64,000 nt of DNA from Oleispira sp963851095 (GTDB lineage: Bacteria > Pseudomonadota > Gammaproteobacteria > Pseudomonadales > Oceanobacteraceae): positions 62,001 to 126,000 of the forward strand of contig CAWKOX010000007.1 in the NCBI GenBank assembly GCA_963851095.1, read 5' to 3'. The position numbers and the translations under genes are program-made. Below, piece after piece: positions 15,505 to 26,100 of this stretch (the first letter of the stretch is position 1; the number at the start of each line of letters is the position of its first letter). Under the pieces are notes generated by a model. That model did not search any database and was not told where the DNA came from. It worked only from the letters and a program-made list of their open reading frames with translations.

Positions 15505-17514
15505 TTAAACGGTGAAAGACTTCATTTGTTGATTCAGTTCAAAGCTATCCTGACCAACTTCTTTTGCAATGCTCGACATACTTTGCGATTTTGATAAAAG
15601 ATTCGATGATGCATCATCGACTGCTAGAATATTTCTAGCAATATCATTGGCGGCTTCCGCTTGCTGAACACCGGCGGTAGCAACTTGGTCAATTAAATTG
15701 CTCACTTCATTAATCGAGGCTTCGATAGAACTCAGAATGTCACCCGTCTTGGTGGCTTCTAGCTCACTTTGCGACGCTTGATCGCAAGACGTTGTCATCG
15801 CCAGTACCGCTTTTTCAGCAACCTGCTGTAGGCTAGAAATTGTATTTTCAATTTCATTCGTCGACTCTTGAGTTCGTGTGGCTAGGGTGCGTACTTCATC
15901 AGCAACAACGGCAAAGCCTCTGCCTTGCTCGCCAGCTCTAGCCGCTTCAATAGCAGCATTTAAAGCCAGTAGGTTAGTTTGTTCTGCGATGGCCTTGATG
16001 ACATCAATAACCGTGCTAATAGACGCGGCCTGGTGTGCTAATTCACCAATTTCATCACCCGCGTTACGTACATTATTGGCCAATGTTCGTATGACTTCAG
16101 CAGATGAATGAGAGTGCGCTGCACCTAAGGAAGCTTGCTGCTGCGACTCTTGCATTTTATTAGCGGCGTGATCGCAATGCGACGAAACCTGTTCGGCCGT
16201 TGCTGCCAGTTCTGTGGCGGCGGTTGAAATGATAGTGACCCTATTTTTTTGATCTTCGCCAAGTGCATTAACTTCTTCGGAAACATGAGACAGGTTTTCT
16301 GAAGAATTCGATAAGGTATCAGAATGGGCACGTACTCTTGATACGATGCCTCTGAGTTTTGTATACGATGTTTTAAGGGCGTTGATGGTATTACCCAGTT
16401 CATCTTTGCTATCGGAGTGATAGTCTTTATTTAAGCGGCCTTCTTCTAAATCACGCGCCATTGTTTGAGTGATACGAGCGTTGTAATCGACGGTGATTTT
16501 AAAAGACATGAATAAATAACAGCTGATAAGAAACAATAAAAAGAATGAGCCTAGTGATAGGATTAAATCTTGTTGCATCATGCGTTCGCTTTTATGTAAC
16601 TCATTCTGATAAATAATGTTAATAGCATCGCGTAAAAGACTCGTTTGCTTAATTGCGTCCGTTCCCAAAGAAAAGTAATCGCTACCTGAAATAGTGGGGG
16701 AATCAGGCATGATTAACTTTTTATTGGTCATCGCATGGAATTCCTTGAGGTGAATTTTGGCTTGTTGCAATTCGCGTGGCACGTAAGCTGAAGAAATATC
16801 CTGTAAAAGAGAAAAATCATATTCAACATTGGTGAGAGCACTTTCAATTGTACTCAATGCACTACTGGCTAAAATGAAAGATTTTGAATCAAAACTGCCT
16901 TTTGTCGCCGCACTGGCACCGATGCCTCGTAGTTGTCCTAATAGCTCTTGCAGCTGTGGAAGAGCGAATACTGTTATTTCCATTAATTTGTGCGTAGCAA
17001 TGTTAAGGTCCCGATTTAAACTGGATTGGGTTGCAATATTACGAATTAAATCATCCGCTTTTTTAATCCAGGTATTATGTAGAAGGAAAGCGTCGATGGC
17101 ATTCTCTGTATTAATGCTGTCAAACATTAAGCGTTGCCATTCTTGCTTTAACTGCGTTAATTGCTGGCCAATACTGTCGGTGTATAAATCATTGTTGAGT
17201 TGTTTGGCCGCGATACTAATACCGTCAGACATATCTTGTTCTAGGCTACGAATGGTTGATTCTAATGCCTTATTGCCAGAAAACCACTGCGCTAAGTTAC
17301 CTCTATGCTTAGCGGCTAATAGTGTTAATGGCTTTAACGTATTGACGGTTTTTAGCCCTGTAAGCTTGTTGCTGCCTAATTCGATACGGTTGTTATTATC
17401 AATGTAGATGGTGATTGAGGCGTATAAAGTAGGAAGCAAAAGGGTAAATAAAATTACCTGGAACTTCCGAGTAAATGAGAGCTTGTTTAGAAATTTTATG
17501 CCTAGTTTAAACAC
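15505..17514 (-). CDS. Methyl-accepting chemotaxis protein
   Basis: 669 residues. TM1 is near residues 17-36 (FQVILFTLLLPTLYASITIY), then a helical periplasmic sensor of about 280 residues, TM2 near 315-335 (SLGSFFLLFLISCYLFMSF), a HAMP linker (ITQTMARDLEEGRLNKDYHS) and a coiled-coil signalling domain whose hairpin tip EQTNLLALNAAIEAARAGEQ is fully conserved. It sends ligand information to CheW/CheA. The start is GTG 17514 with GGTAG upstream. No CheB/CheR binding pentapeptide is seen at the C-terminus (ends QMKSFTV). Ligand unknown. Confidence 0.92.
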   Translation of the reverse strand: MFKLGIKFLNKLSFTRKFQVILFTLLLPTLYASITIYIDNNNRIELGSNKLTGLKTVNTLKPLTLLAAKHRGNLAQWFSGNKALESTIRSLEQDMSDGISIAAKQLNNDLYTDSIGQQLTQLKQEWQRLMFDSINTENAIDAFLLHNTWIKKADDLIRNIATQSSLNRDLNIATHKLMEITVFALPQLQELLGQLRGIGASAATKGSFDSKSFILASSALSTIESALTNVEYDFSLLQDISSAYVPRELQQAKIHLKEFHAMTNKKLIMPDSPTISGSDYFSLGTDAIKQTSLLRDAINIIYQNELHKSERMMQQDLILSLGSFFLLFLISCYLFMSFKITVDYNARITQTMARDLEEGRLNKDYHSDSKDELGNTINALKTSYTKLRGIVSRVRAHSDTLSNSSENLSHVSEEVNALGEDQKNRVTIISTAATELAATAEQVSSHCDHAANKMQESQQQASLGAAHSHSSAEVIRTLANNVRNAGDEIGELAHQAASISTVIDVIKAIAEQTNLLALNAAIEAARAGEQGRGFAVVADEVRTLATRTQESTNEIENTISSLQQVAEKAVLAMTTSCDQASQSELEATKTGDILSSIEASINEVSNLIDQVATAGVQQAEAANDIARNILAVDDASSNLLSKSQSMSSIAKEVGQDSFELNQQMKSFTV

Positions 17515-17690
17515 AGTATCTACCTATACGACTTATATGATCCCTACGAAAGAGATCATTATTTTGTTAATGAAGAGTCAGCTAATCATTTCAGTATAGG
17601 CATGATTCTTTAGGCTGTTGTGAAATCGTTACAATAATTTGATACTTTTATTAGTAAAAGCTGCAGAGTGAACAAACTAAGGATTGTCGG

Positions 17691-18431
17691 CTATGTCAAT
17701 ACGACTAATCGGCGCAAAAAGTGGTTGAGTGAAAATCCTGCAGCTTTCGATAAAGGCTTAATCTTATCTTCTTGAATAATAGGATGATTGATATCAACCT
17801 TGCCTGCATAAATCACCCAGTTGCCTCCTCCTGTATCGCACATATAAATTTGATCGAAGCATTGTTGCAATGTCTCGACTAACATTCCCTCTAGCTTATG
17901 GTCGAGCCAGTAATTAAGTACTAACCAACCTCCTTCATTAAGATTATTATAACTGGCTTCAATGAATTGCTTAGAAAGCTGTTGCTGATCGATACCATCG
18001 GCTAAGTACATGTCGGCAACAATCAGATCGGTACTGACGGAGCGGTTCGTTAAATACTGAAAACCATCACCAATATGAATTTGAATACGCTCGTTTTTAG
18101 GCAGTTGAAAATACTTATACGCCAGGCGTGCTACTTCGGGGCGCAATTCAACACCCTGCAATTGGCAGTTTGGAAGCAGGTGATGCAGTGTCGTGAGCAA
18201 GCTGCCACCACCAGTACCAATCACCGTAATATGCGTAGGCTCTACCATTAATAACGCTAATAAAATGGCCCGTGTATATTCATGCTGAAGCAGGTGCGGT
18301 TGGTGAATCAGCTGACAGCTTTGTTCATCGTCAGTACCAAACGCAAGGTAGCGTTTATGCCCATCATCCATAACTTGGATCGGCCCTAGCTCATCATAAC
18401 TACGGTGTATTTCTTGGGCGGATGATCTCAT
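17691..18431 (-). CDS. Spermidine-synthase-like methyltransferase-fold protein
   Basis: 246 residues with the Rossmann core of the spermidine/spermine synthase family: HITVIGTGGGSLLTTL (nucleotide-binding loop), LQGVELRPEVARLAYKYF and LIVADMYLADGIDQQQ in place of the usual catalytic D-x-x-D stretch. Residue HEYTRAILLALLM resembles the HE-x-Y-x-E-M substrate loop of SpeE. The short N-terminal beta domain seems trimmed. It may transfer an aminopropyl group or be one of the many uncharacterised SpeE-like proteins; no SpeD (AdoMet decarboxylase) gene is present here, so the function stays open. Same strand as the DTW gene upstream, 75 bp apart. Confidence 0.7.
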   Translation of the reverse strand: MRSSAQEIHRSYDELGPIQVMDDGHKRYLAFGTDDEQSCQLIHQPHLLQHEYTRAILLALLMVEPTHITVIGTGGGSLLTTLHHLLPNCQLQGVELRPEVARLAYKYFQLPKNERIQIHIGDGFQYLTNRSVSTDLIVADMYLADGIDQQQLSKQFIEASYNNLNEGGWLVLNYWLDHKLEGMLVETLQQCFDQIYMCDTGGGNWVIYAGKVDINHPIIQEDKIKPLSKAAGFSLNHFLRRLVVLT

Positions 18432-18470
18432 TGTGCGTGCTCTATTTTAAACTACGTCTAATTCAAACTG

Positions 18471-18512
18471 CTTTTAATTCAGCGCTTTTAATTCAGCGCT
18501 TTTAATTCAGTT
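18471..18512. repeat. Three tandem copies of a 14-bp unit
   Basis: CTTTTAATTCAGCG occurs at 18471-18484 and 18485-18498, and with two end changes at 18499-18512. The last copy overlaps the stop codon of the DTW gene. Likely replication slippage in the spacer. Confidence 0.85.
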
Positions 18513-19109
18513 GCTGTGATTTGAATAATTTTTCTGAAAGGTCTCTGCGCCCATTGCTTGAACTTGAAACTCAATCATTTTATGAAAGGCGCCCAATATT
18601 GGATCAAACGATTGCCCATCATGTAATTCATTCAGTACGCAAACAGCCGCTTCTATGGTTGATAGACCATCATCGCGTGGAGATTTACGAATTATATACT
18701 GGCTACTATTGAGGCTGTCGATGGCGAAGCATGGGAGCTGCGAGAGCCAAGAATTAAGGTGAATCATTCGCGCTACTTTACGCCAAGTCCCATCTAATAA
18801 AATCAGGTGCTTAAAACCGCGTTCGATCGCTTGTGGCTGGCTTAAACCGGTTTCATGGGGAAATACCAGTAAGCTGGTGGCTTGCCAGTTTTCACCTAGC
18901 AGCTCGACAGGATCAAAGGTTTCACCGACGATGCGTTTTGCACCAGTAATCGACTTTTCTAATAGCGGGGCAGATGAAAGCGCATGCTTAGCTTCTTTAG
19001 GGTCTTGCAAAATAATGAGTTGAAAATCGCAAGGCAATGTCACAATTTCAGCGCATAAACAGGTTTTAATCGGTCGCTCACAATGGGAGCAAAGGGGACG
19101 TTTCGACAT
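18507..19109 (-). CDS. tapT: DTW-domain tRNA-uridine aminocarboxypropyltransferase (TapT/YfiP-like)
   Basis: 200 residues. The N-terminus has a Cys4 zinc-binding cluster (CSHCERPIKTCLC) and the family block LLLDGTWRKVARM, the DTW motif in the form DGTW, plus ILQDPKEAKHALSSA near residue 35 and RKSPRDDGLSTIEA near 140. Family members transfer the 3-amino-3-carboxypropyl group of S-adenosylmethionine to uridine in tRNA (acp3U). Length suits the E. coli enzyme YfiP/TapT (232). Gene name assigned by family; TuaA-like or DTWD2-like specificity is not excluded. Confidence 0.78.
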   Translation of the reverse strand: MSKRPLCSHCERPIKTCLCAEIVTLPCDFQLIILQDPKEAKHALSSAPLLEKSITGAKRIVGETFDPVELLGENWQATSLLVFPHETGLSQPQAIERGFKHLILLDGTWRKVARMIHLNSWLSQLPCFAIDSLNSSQYIIRKSPRDDGLSTIEAAVCVLNELHDGQSFDPILGAFHKMIEFQVQAMGAETFQKNYSNHSN

Positions 19110-19175
19110 AAAAGAGTTTAGTGCGGCTTAAAAAAGAAGTGAGAGCAGATGATAGCTGAATTAAGGCGTTGAGAG

Positions 19176-19208
19176 AATAAAAAGACCATTAGCCATACGG
19201 CTAATGGT
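19176..19208 (-). terminator. Intrinsic terminator of the TRAP operon
   Basis: On the minus strand ACCATTAGCC, loop GTAT, GGCTAATGGT, then CTTTTTATT. Arms are at 19185-19194 and 19199-19208. It lies about 140 bases after the dctM stop codon. Confidence 0.88.
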
Positions 19209-19269
19209 GACATCGACAGGATGAAAAGAGGACGCACTCATGTGAGCGGATCACAATTTATTGCAGGAC

Positions 19270-19300
19270 AGTCTAAGACCGCAATAAGAAGTCTTAGACT
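19270..19300. repeat. 10-bp inverted repeat downstream of dctM
   Basis: AGTCTAAGAC (19270-19279) and GTCTTAGACT (19291-19300) with an 11-base spacer, between dctM and its terminator. No T-run follows. It could be a 3-prime mRNA stabilising hairpin. Confidence 0.7.
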
Positions 19301-19348
19301 AGCGAGTTAATCGCAAAGAAGAGTATGGCAAGGGTAAAGCTATGTCAG

Positions 19349-20635
19349 TTAGTCAATAAAAACCAAGCTAAACCAAGGCACATAAGTAATCAATAACACC
19401 GTCGCTAACAATATAAAGAAGAACGGAATCGTGGCTCTATACAGTTCGGTAACGGGTCGCTGAAAACGGAAGCTCGCAATGAATAAGTTCATGCCCACTG
19501 GCGGGGTAAAATACCCTAATTGCATATTGGCTAAAAACAGAATGCCTAGGTGGACAGGGTGAATGCCAAATTGAATGGCAATCGGTAATATAATCGGCAC
19601 CATGATGACAATGGCAGAGAAGATGTCGAGCATCATTCCTAGTACCAACAAGAATAAAAACAGTAAAAATAAGAAGGTTAGCTGGCTATCAATATGCTCG
19701 CTAATAAAATCAAAGATAGCAGTAGGAATGCCAGCATCAATCATATAATTCGTCGAGGCGAGAGAAACCGCTAGGATTACCATGATCGCGCCCACTAACT
19801 TCATCGAGTCGCGCATAACGACAGGCAGTTTGCGTAAGCTTATTTCTTGTCGAATAACGACACTGACCAATAATACATAAAATGCCGTAATAGCCGCGGC
19901 TTCAGAAACAGCAATAAAACCACCATAAATGCCGCCTAAAACAATAACCGGCAGTGGTGCTTCCCAAGCCGTATCTTTAATCGCAGCAATGGCTTCTTTT
20001 GCATCAAACTTGGTTTTATTTTGCAGCGCGGCAGGATCTCTTGGTTGAATAGCGCTGTAGATCGATAGTGCGACTAGCATCAAGGTGCCAGGAATGATGC
20101 CGGCTAAAAACAAGTCATCAATACTGACAGGGATATCTAACGCTAATTGCTGCGCGACAACACCGTATAAAATTAACGGCAGAGAGGGGGCAAATAATAA
20201 GCCCAAGCTGCCTGACGTGGTGATTAAGCCTAAGTTAAAGTTCGTGCTATAACCGGCTTTCTTTAAAGCAGGGTAGAGCAAGGCACCCAAGGCAACAATC
20301 GTTACCCCAGAAGCACCTGTAAATGCGGTAAATAACGCACAGGCAATTAACGCAACAATGGCAAGGCCACCAGGCATCCAGCCCAGTAGAGCATCGGTAA
20401 TGCGCACTAAGCGTTGAGGTGCTTTACTTTCGCCGAGTAAATAACCGGCAAAGGTGAATAGAGGAATAGCGGTTAAAACCGGCATTTCGGTTAAGCGATA
20501 AATTTCAATCGCTACCACTGAGAGGTTGATATCTTGCTGGAAGAATCCCCACAGGGCACTGGCAGCAATGACGGCGAATAACGGGGCGCCCATAAGGGCT
20601 AATAATAAAAATAAGGCCGATACGATCATAGCCAT
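19349..20635 (-). CDS. dctM: TRAP transporter large permease (DctM family)
   Basis: 428 residues, almost entirely hydrophobic with about 12 membrane helices, the normal DctM length. Family features include the N-terminal start with two hydrophobic blocks, FTGASGVTIVALGALLYPAL and, near the C-terminus, LFLANMQLGYFTPPVGMNLF. It forms the sodium-driven channel for the substrate delivered by the periplasmic DctP. Its ATG overlaps the dctQ stop codon by one base (TAATG), so translation is coupled. Confidence 0.93.
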   Translation of the reverse strand: MAMIVSALFLLLALMGAPLFAVIAASALWGFFQQDINLSVVAIEIYRLTEMPVLTAIPLFTFAGYLLGESKAPQRLVRITDALLGWMPGGLAIVALIACALFTAFTGASGVTIVALGALLYPALKKAGYSTNFNLGLITTSGSLGLLFAPSLPLILYGVVAQQLALDIPVSIDDLFLAGIIPGTLMLVALSIYSAIQPRDPAALQNKTKFDAKEAIAAIKDTAWEAPLPVIVLGGIYGGFIAVSEAAAITAFYVLLVSVVIRQEISLRKLPVVMRDSMKLVGAIMVILAVSLASTNYMIDAGIPTAIFDFISEHIDSQLTFLFLLFLFLLVLGMMLDIFSAIVIMVPIILPIAIQFGIHPVHLGILFLANMQLGYFTPPVGMNLFIASFRFQRPVTELYRATIPFFFILLATVLLITYVPWFSLVFID

Positions 20636-21156
20636 TATACGTTCTCCCCTTTTAATGCAGGGTTAGGCTGATAGTCTTGAATGCTAATAAAACCTAAGGT
20701 ATGAAAAAAGAAGCGCAGGGCCATAAGAGAAAACGTAAACGGAATAATGATTTGTAGTGGCCAAGCAGGCACTTGTGCAAAGGCAATGTCATCATACTCG
20801 ATTGATTGCTTAATAAACTCAATACTATAAAAGGCGACAATGCCACAAACTATAGCCGCAAATAAACTACCACTTATACCGCATATTTTTTTGCCAAGTG
20901 GGCCAACAAAGCGACTGATTACATCAATCGCAATGTGCTCTTGGCTGCGACTGGCGAGCAACGCGCCTAATAAACCAAGCCATAAAACCAACACTTGTAG
21001 CACCGGTGGAATCCAAATAAGGCTGCCGCCGGTGACCAGTCTCATCGCGATGTCAGCAACGGCAAGAAAAAGCATCACAAACAGAACGCTGGCTAATAAT
21101 AAATCTTCGGCTTTATGTAACCAGCGCTGAAAGCGCTGGATTTTATTGATTGGCAT
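20635..21156 (-). CDS. dctQ: TRAP transporter small permease (DctQ family)
   Basis: 173 residues with four predicted membrane helices (LLLASVLFVMLFLAVADIAM; PPVLQVLVLWLGLLGALLA; ICGISGSLFAAIVCGIVAF; PLQIIIPFTFSLMALRF) and the family pattern S-x-E-HI-x-IDVI in RSQEHIAIDVISRFVG. It pairs with DctM in the inner membrane. Located between dctP and dctM in the same operon. Confidence 0.92.
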   Translation of the reverse strand: MPINKIQRFQRWLHKAEDLLLASVLFVMLFLAVADIAMRLVTGGSLIWIPPVLQVLVLWLGLLGALLASRSQEHIAIDVISRFVGPLGKKICGISGSLFAAIVCGIVAFYSIEFIKQSIEYDDIAFAQVPAWPLQIIIPFTFSLMALRFFFHTLGFISIQDYQPNPALKGENV

Positions 21157-21211
21157 GAGGTTAATCGCGGTTAGTTAAATGTGAGGCTAAGTTATGAAGT
21201 CACTGAGTGAT

Positions 21212-22204
21212 TCATTTTTGAGCTTTGCGGTACGCTTCTAGCTCTGTTTGCATTTTGCGGTAAGTCTCAACGGGATAGGCATCAACTTTCTCTAAGTTAG
21301 TCAGTGCTTGCTTGGCAATTTCGCGCCATTCCGTACCGGAAGGCTTATCAAACTGCACACCGTTTTTCTGCAGTGCAGCACGAGCGCTAATATCACCCTC
21401 TTCGTTAATCGTATCTAAACGCTTAAACGCCATCGCAACCGCGTGCTTAACAATCACTTGGTCATCAGCACTGATTTTTTTAAAGGCTTTTTGATCGACA
21501 ACGAGCATTCCCATGATCAGCAATAAAGGTTCATCAGCCATGTGTTGAATCTTAGTATGCCATTGAAGTGCAATAGAACCTGATGGATTAATGGTGACAG
21601 TATCTAGCAAGCCCGTTTGTAGGCCTGTATATACGTTAGAAATAGGTGATGCAATGGGTTTAATACCGGCAACGGTGAAAATTTCGTTACCAATAAGGTC
21701 ACCTTCAGGCACCCATACCTTTTGGCCTTGAATATCGGAGGCCTTGGTCAGTGCTTTGTTTGACATTAAATAAGCAAAACCACCTTCCGACAGACCTAAA
21801 AGTTCGAAGCCATTTTCAGATAAACCATTAGAAATAACAGGGTCAAAGGTTTTACGAATGTGGCGAACTTCTTCTAAATTGTTAAAAACGAAGGGTAGGC
21901 TATATAGCTGAACACCGTTATAGATATGAGCCAGTGCACCTGCCGAGATTGCGCCGCCATGAAGCTGGCCAGAGCGCATCTTACGTAGTACGGTTTTATC
22001 ACTGCCCATCACGCCACCTGGGTAATATTTGATTTTTACACGGCCTTCTGTTTTCGCTTTTACCTCTTTGGCAGCGGCTTTCATTTCATTCATCCAGCTG
22101 CTGCCATTAGGCACAACGGTGGCGATTTTCAAGGTTGCGGCGAAGGCTTGGCTACTAGAAAAAGCAATTAAGCTTGTTACAAGTAATGTCTTTATAAAAT
22201 GCAT
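21212..22204 (-). CDS. dctP: TRAP transporter periplasmic substrate-binding protein (DctP family)
   Basis: 330 residues with a 22-residue signal peptide (TLLVTSLIAFSSSQAFA). The mature part starts TLKIATVVPNGSSWM, and the family pattern K-x-YP-x-G is seen in RVKIKYYPGGVMGSD, followed by GLQTGLLDTV (specificity loop) and WEKP-like end. It binds a small acid and hands it to DctQM. Residues that would identify the substrate cannot be read reliably. The upstream neighbour tatT suggests a TatT-associated TRAP system, whose ligands may be hydrophobic or organic sulfonate-like, an inference only. Confidence 0.9.
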   Translation of the reverse strand: MHFIKTLLVTSLIAFSSSQAFAATLKIATVVPNGSSWMNEMKAAAKEVKAKTEGRVKIKYYPGGVMGSDKTVLRKMRSGQLHGGAISAGALAHIYNGVQLYSLPFVFNNLEEVRHIRKTFDPVISNGLSENGFELLGLSEGGFAYLMSNKALTKASDIQGQKVWVPEGDLIGNEIFTVAGIKPIASPISNVYTGLQTGLLDTVTINPSGSIALQWHTKIQHMADEPLLLIMGMLVVDQKAFKKISADDQVIVKHAVAMAFKRLDTINEEGDISARAALQKNGVQFDKPSGTEWREIAKQALTNLEKVDAYPVETYRKMQTELEAYRKAQK

Positions 22205-22231
22205 AAGTTAGGTCTCAAGTCTAAATCAGTG

Positions 22232-23062
22232 TTATTCAAAATATTCAGCAGATTCTGCTAATAATACTTCAGCTTGTTGTTTAGCGAGTTGGTTAATCAG
22301 AGTTAACCCTTCGGCTCTAGGGTCAGCTTGCAATACTTCTGTTAATAAGCGGTCGTGTAATTCTTGTTCGAATAATAAACGGGCGTATTGCTGTGCGTAT
22401 AAAACTTTCGCCATGAGATGACGACCGTCGGAAGCACGAATCGCATTTTCGAAGTGCATTTTGGCCAGATCTGGACGACCGCCGAGCGAAGGAGGAAGTT
22501 GTGACTCTAATACGCCCATATAAACCTGAGCGGTGCCGTTGTCGTAATCAGAGTCGTATGAGAGTACCCAGTTAAATAACGTTTTTACTTTAGGCAGTTG
22601 GGCGACGGCATTCCAGTCACTGCTATTGGCTTGTATCCAGCTTGCCCAAGATGAGGCAAAGGTATAAACCAAGTTCAGCTCATCTTCATCCAGATCGTCG
22701 AGTTCGACTTTGATATCTTCTACTTGTTGATCTAGCGCTAAGCATAAATCTTCTTCATTCTCGCAGAGTGCACGTAACGCATATTCTTTAGCACGATTTG
22801 CCATGCGGCGAGTTTGGGCTTCATCGTTCGAAAAAACACCTGCATAGGCGCCATACAGTTTGGCAGCAGGAATTAAAAAGGTTTCATCGTCGGGGTAAGT
22901 CGCCACGAGTGCATCGAGCATCAGCAAATACGCAGGCGCGGCCGTGCGGACTAATTCTGGATCTTCCTGATTCATCATAGATCGAGAAAGATTGGTTGGC
23001 AGGTTTCCGATCGAGCAGGCTTGTATGCTAATAACAGCCATAATGATTAATAATCTGAACAT
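22232..23062 (-). CDS. tatT: TRAP-associated TatT-family lipoprotein (TPR-like)
   Basis: 276 residues. The N-terminus LLIIMAVISIQACSIGNLPT has a lipobox with Cys at residue 16, so it is a lipoprotein. The remainder is alpha-helical with repeats of TPR type (YLLMLDALVATYPDDETFLI; AAKLYGAYAGVFSNDEAQTR; VYMGVLESQLPPSLGGRPDL followed by AKMHFENAI). This matches the TatT component found with some DctP proteins, which forms a periplasmic oligomer docking the substrate-binding protein. It is the first gene of the tatT-dctP-dctQ-dctM operon, 27 bp before dctP. Confidence 0.85.
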   Translation of the reverse strand: MFRLLIIMAVISIQACSIGNLPTNLSRSMMNQEDPELVRTAAPAYLLMLDALVATYPDDETFLIPAAKLYGAYAGVFSNDEAQTRRMANRAKEYALRALCENEEDLCLALDQQVEDIKVELDDLDEDELNLVYTFASSWASWIQANSSDWNAVAQLPKVKTLFNWVLSYDSDYDNGTAQVYMGVLESQLPPSLGGRPDLAKMHFENAIRASDGRHLMAKVLYAQQYARLLFEQELHDRLLTEVLQADPRAEGLTLINQLAKQQAEVLLAESAEYFE

Positions 23063-23145
23063 GGGGGCATCTAAGCTATAAAAATGAGGGGCGAATTGTA
23101 CCCTGTTTACGGGTACATTTTCACTAACCTAATGAAACAGTGAGT

Positions 23146-26100
23146 CTATGATATGAAATTAGCCAATTTAACCAAAGGAATTGCATCAGAAACTTCGCTA
23201 CTCATGGCTAAATCGATGCCAATACTTCGCAAAATATTCAGGGTTTCTTCGTCATTCACTTGCTCAGCAATGGTTTTCTTGGCCATAAAGTGGGCAATTT
23301 CATGAATGGATTTAACCATTGCGTAATCCGCAGAGCTTGTGACTAATTCTTTGATAAAAGTATGGTCTATTTTGACGTAGTTTACCGGTAAGCGTTTAAG
23401 GTACTCAAAGGATGATTGTCCGGTACCAAAGTCAGAAAGGGTGAATTCACAGCCTAGGCTGCGCATTTCATGCATGAAATCTGCGGCATCTTCAATATTT
23501 TGAATGGCCGATGTCTCATTGAGTTCAAAGCAAAACTTCTCAACCGGTATATTATGCTCGCGTGCTTGGTCAAAGATAAAGGCAAGTAGCGAGTCATCGT
23601 TCATTGAGTAGCCCGATAACTTCATCATAAACTGATCAATTTTGATGACTTCATCTGGATTTTCACTCATCCACTTAATCAACTGCTCTAAAGTCCAGCG
23701 GTCAATCAAGTACATTCTGCTGTAGTGCTCTGCGGCTTGCAGATATTCCAGAGGTGGAATCTGAGTACCCTTTTCGTCTTCGATACTAATGATGACTTCA
23801 TACATACTTAGCGATTTTTCAGTTTCCTGAATAGTATTAACGGGTAAGCATAAAATCTGTAACTGATCTGTTTCTAAGGCTTGGTTAAGCTTATTCGCCC
23901 ATGACATGAATTCATCGCGCTTCATTCGTGCATTGTCATCTTCGACGTAGCGATATACTCGGCTGCCACCTTTTTGCTTCGCTAGTAAACAGGCTGATTC
24001 AGCAAAAGAAACGAGATCAATTTCATCATTAATTTGATAACTCAGCTCAGAAACCCCCATGCTTAAATGTATGCGGAATTTATGTGAGTTACTGAAAATA
24101 TCCAGCTCTTCTATTTCATTTTTAAGTGCTTTTGCTTGTTCTTCACCTTCGTGAAGCTCTGCGTTTTGGAATAAAATGGCAAATTCGTTACTGCCCATTC
24201 GGGCACAGTTAATTGGGCTAGTGGCCTTCTTAAGAAGTACTTTGGCAATGGCTTTTAAGCATTCATCACCGCCTTCAACACCGTATTCATTATTAATCAG
24301 TTTGAACTGATCAATATCGATCATGCACAAGGTATGTGTTAAATTCGAACGATGAGAGCGTGCTGCTTCTTCTTTCAAGTGACGCATGAAGAACTGGCGA
24401 GTATTAATTTTTGTTAACGCATCGGTATTTGCTTGAGCAGAGAGTTCATTATAAATTTGTTGAACGAGGGCATCTAAACTTTCGTCAACCGCAGACTCTT
24501 CTTGTTCGTAAAGACGTTTCACCGAGCCATCATCAAGCGCATCTGCTAGTCGCTCTAAAGTAAAATCAACAACCTTCATACCGGCATGGTTCACGCAGGC
24601 AAATCGAGAGCCGTCTTCCGCCATCCAAACCACAGAGACGTTTAAGTCGGTCTCAACCAAGAGAAGCCAATCGCCTACTTGCAGATTAAGCGCTCGGCGA
24701 ACACCTTTGCCTTCAAGAGCGGGAGACTCTTCTATAGCCGTTGTAGGTACGTCAATGACTTCCTTAATACTACCTGTTTCTAAGTGCTGTTCAGCGGCGA
24801 GATTAATTTCGTTATGCCAGCGGCAATGCTCTGGCTGCTCACCATTAAGTTGGTCGAGCTCATGATGCATCAGTTTGGTTAACTGGTGAAAGCGCTCTAA
24901 TAGTTCTTTGCGCCCTGCATTGGTAGGGCCGAAAAGAGATAAAACTTGTCGATAGAGTTTAACGGCTCCTCTAAAGCGTTTGCTTTCACTGCTTTCACGA
25001 AGAAAAATTAGAGTCAGCAATGGCTTCCAGCCTTGCTCTAGCCACTCCATAACACTAGTGGGGAGTGTTTTTCCTGAGGTATCTTTGCTAATTAAACGCG
25101 TAATTGTCTGGCGAGCCTGTTCTACCTTAAATTCACCCTCAGCGGCTTGGGCAACACGATCAGCGTTCATCTTCGCACGGCGTTCTGCTTCAACTAAAAG
25201 CGTATCAATACCTGATTGTAAATATTGAAGTTGCTCTTCAAGTAGCTCAGGACTGCTGCTTGAATCAATATTTTTAACTAGCTGATGCAATTGATCACTG
25301 ATGATGTCTTGGCCGGTCGTTGTCATACGACCAAGTTTGGACATTGAATTTAGTGCTATTCGTCCAGGATGAGTTGGATTAAACATCATACTGGGATCGC
25401 GTAGCATCATCATAGATAGCGGTTGTTCTAACTGAGCAATCAACGGTTTAATGAAGGCCGAGGTTTTATCACTTTCTACAATATTTTGAGTGACGTGCTC
25501 AAGTGTATCGATGGCTTCACGATCGGTTCCTGAAAGCCCCATTTCTTTTGACGCTAGGGCTTGTTCTAAATTCTGACGAACGGTGCCGAGGTGAGTTTCA
25601 GATCCCTGCCAAATTTGCTGCAGAGCAGATTGAACTTGCTGATGGTCTGCTGATGGTAAGGCCTGCTGAGCGTTATGATTTGGGGTGTTAGCGCTATAGC
25701 GTTGCTGTCGCATCGCTAATAAACTCTGGATGTTGCTATAAGCTTGCTGAGCTTCAGATTGATGCTGGCGAAACTCATTCATGGTTCCGGATGTTTCTGG
25801 CGCTTGGTAAGAACCACAACTTAGATCTGTTTGAGCAGCCGATGTCGGCAAAACCTGTGGTTCAGTTCCATCGACGGTATTGTCAGTGATATTGGGTGGC
25901 GAGGTCGGAGCTTGTGGTGCATTTGTACGTGGACGATTACGAAAGACGAGTGGGATATCAACTTGTTTAATAAAAGATTGATACGCTAATTGTAATTGTT
26001 GGCTTGCGACCAATTGAAAAACTTCAAACGCAATGCGGCGAATATTTTTTTCGATAGGTAACGGTTCAATCGCTGCCCGGAAGGCTTCTGTGATGATATG

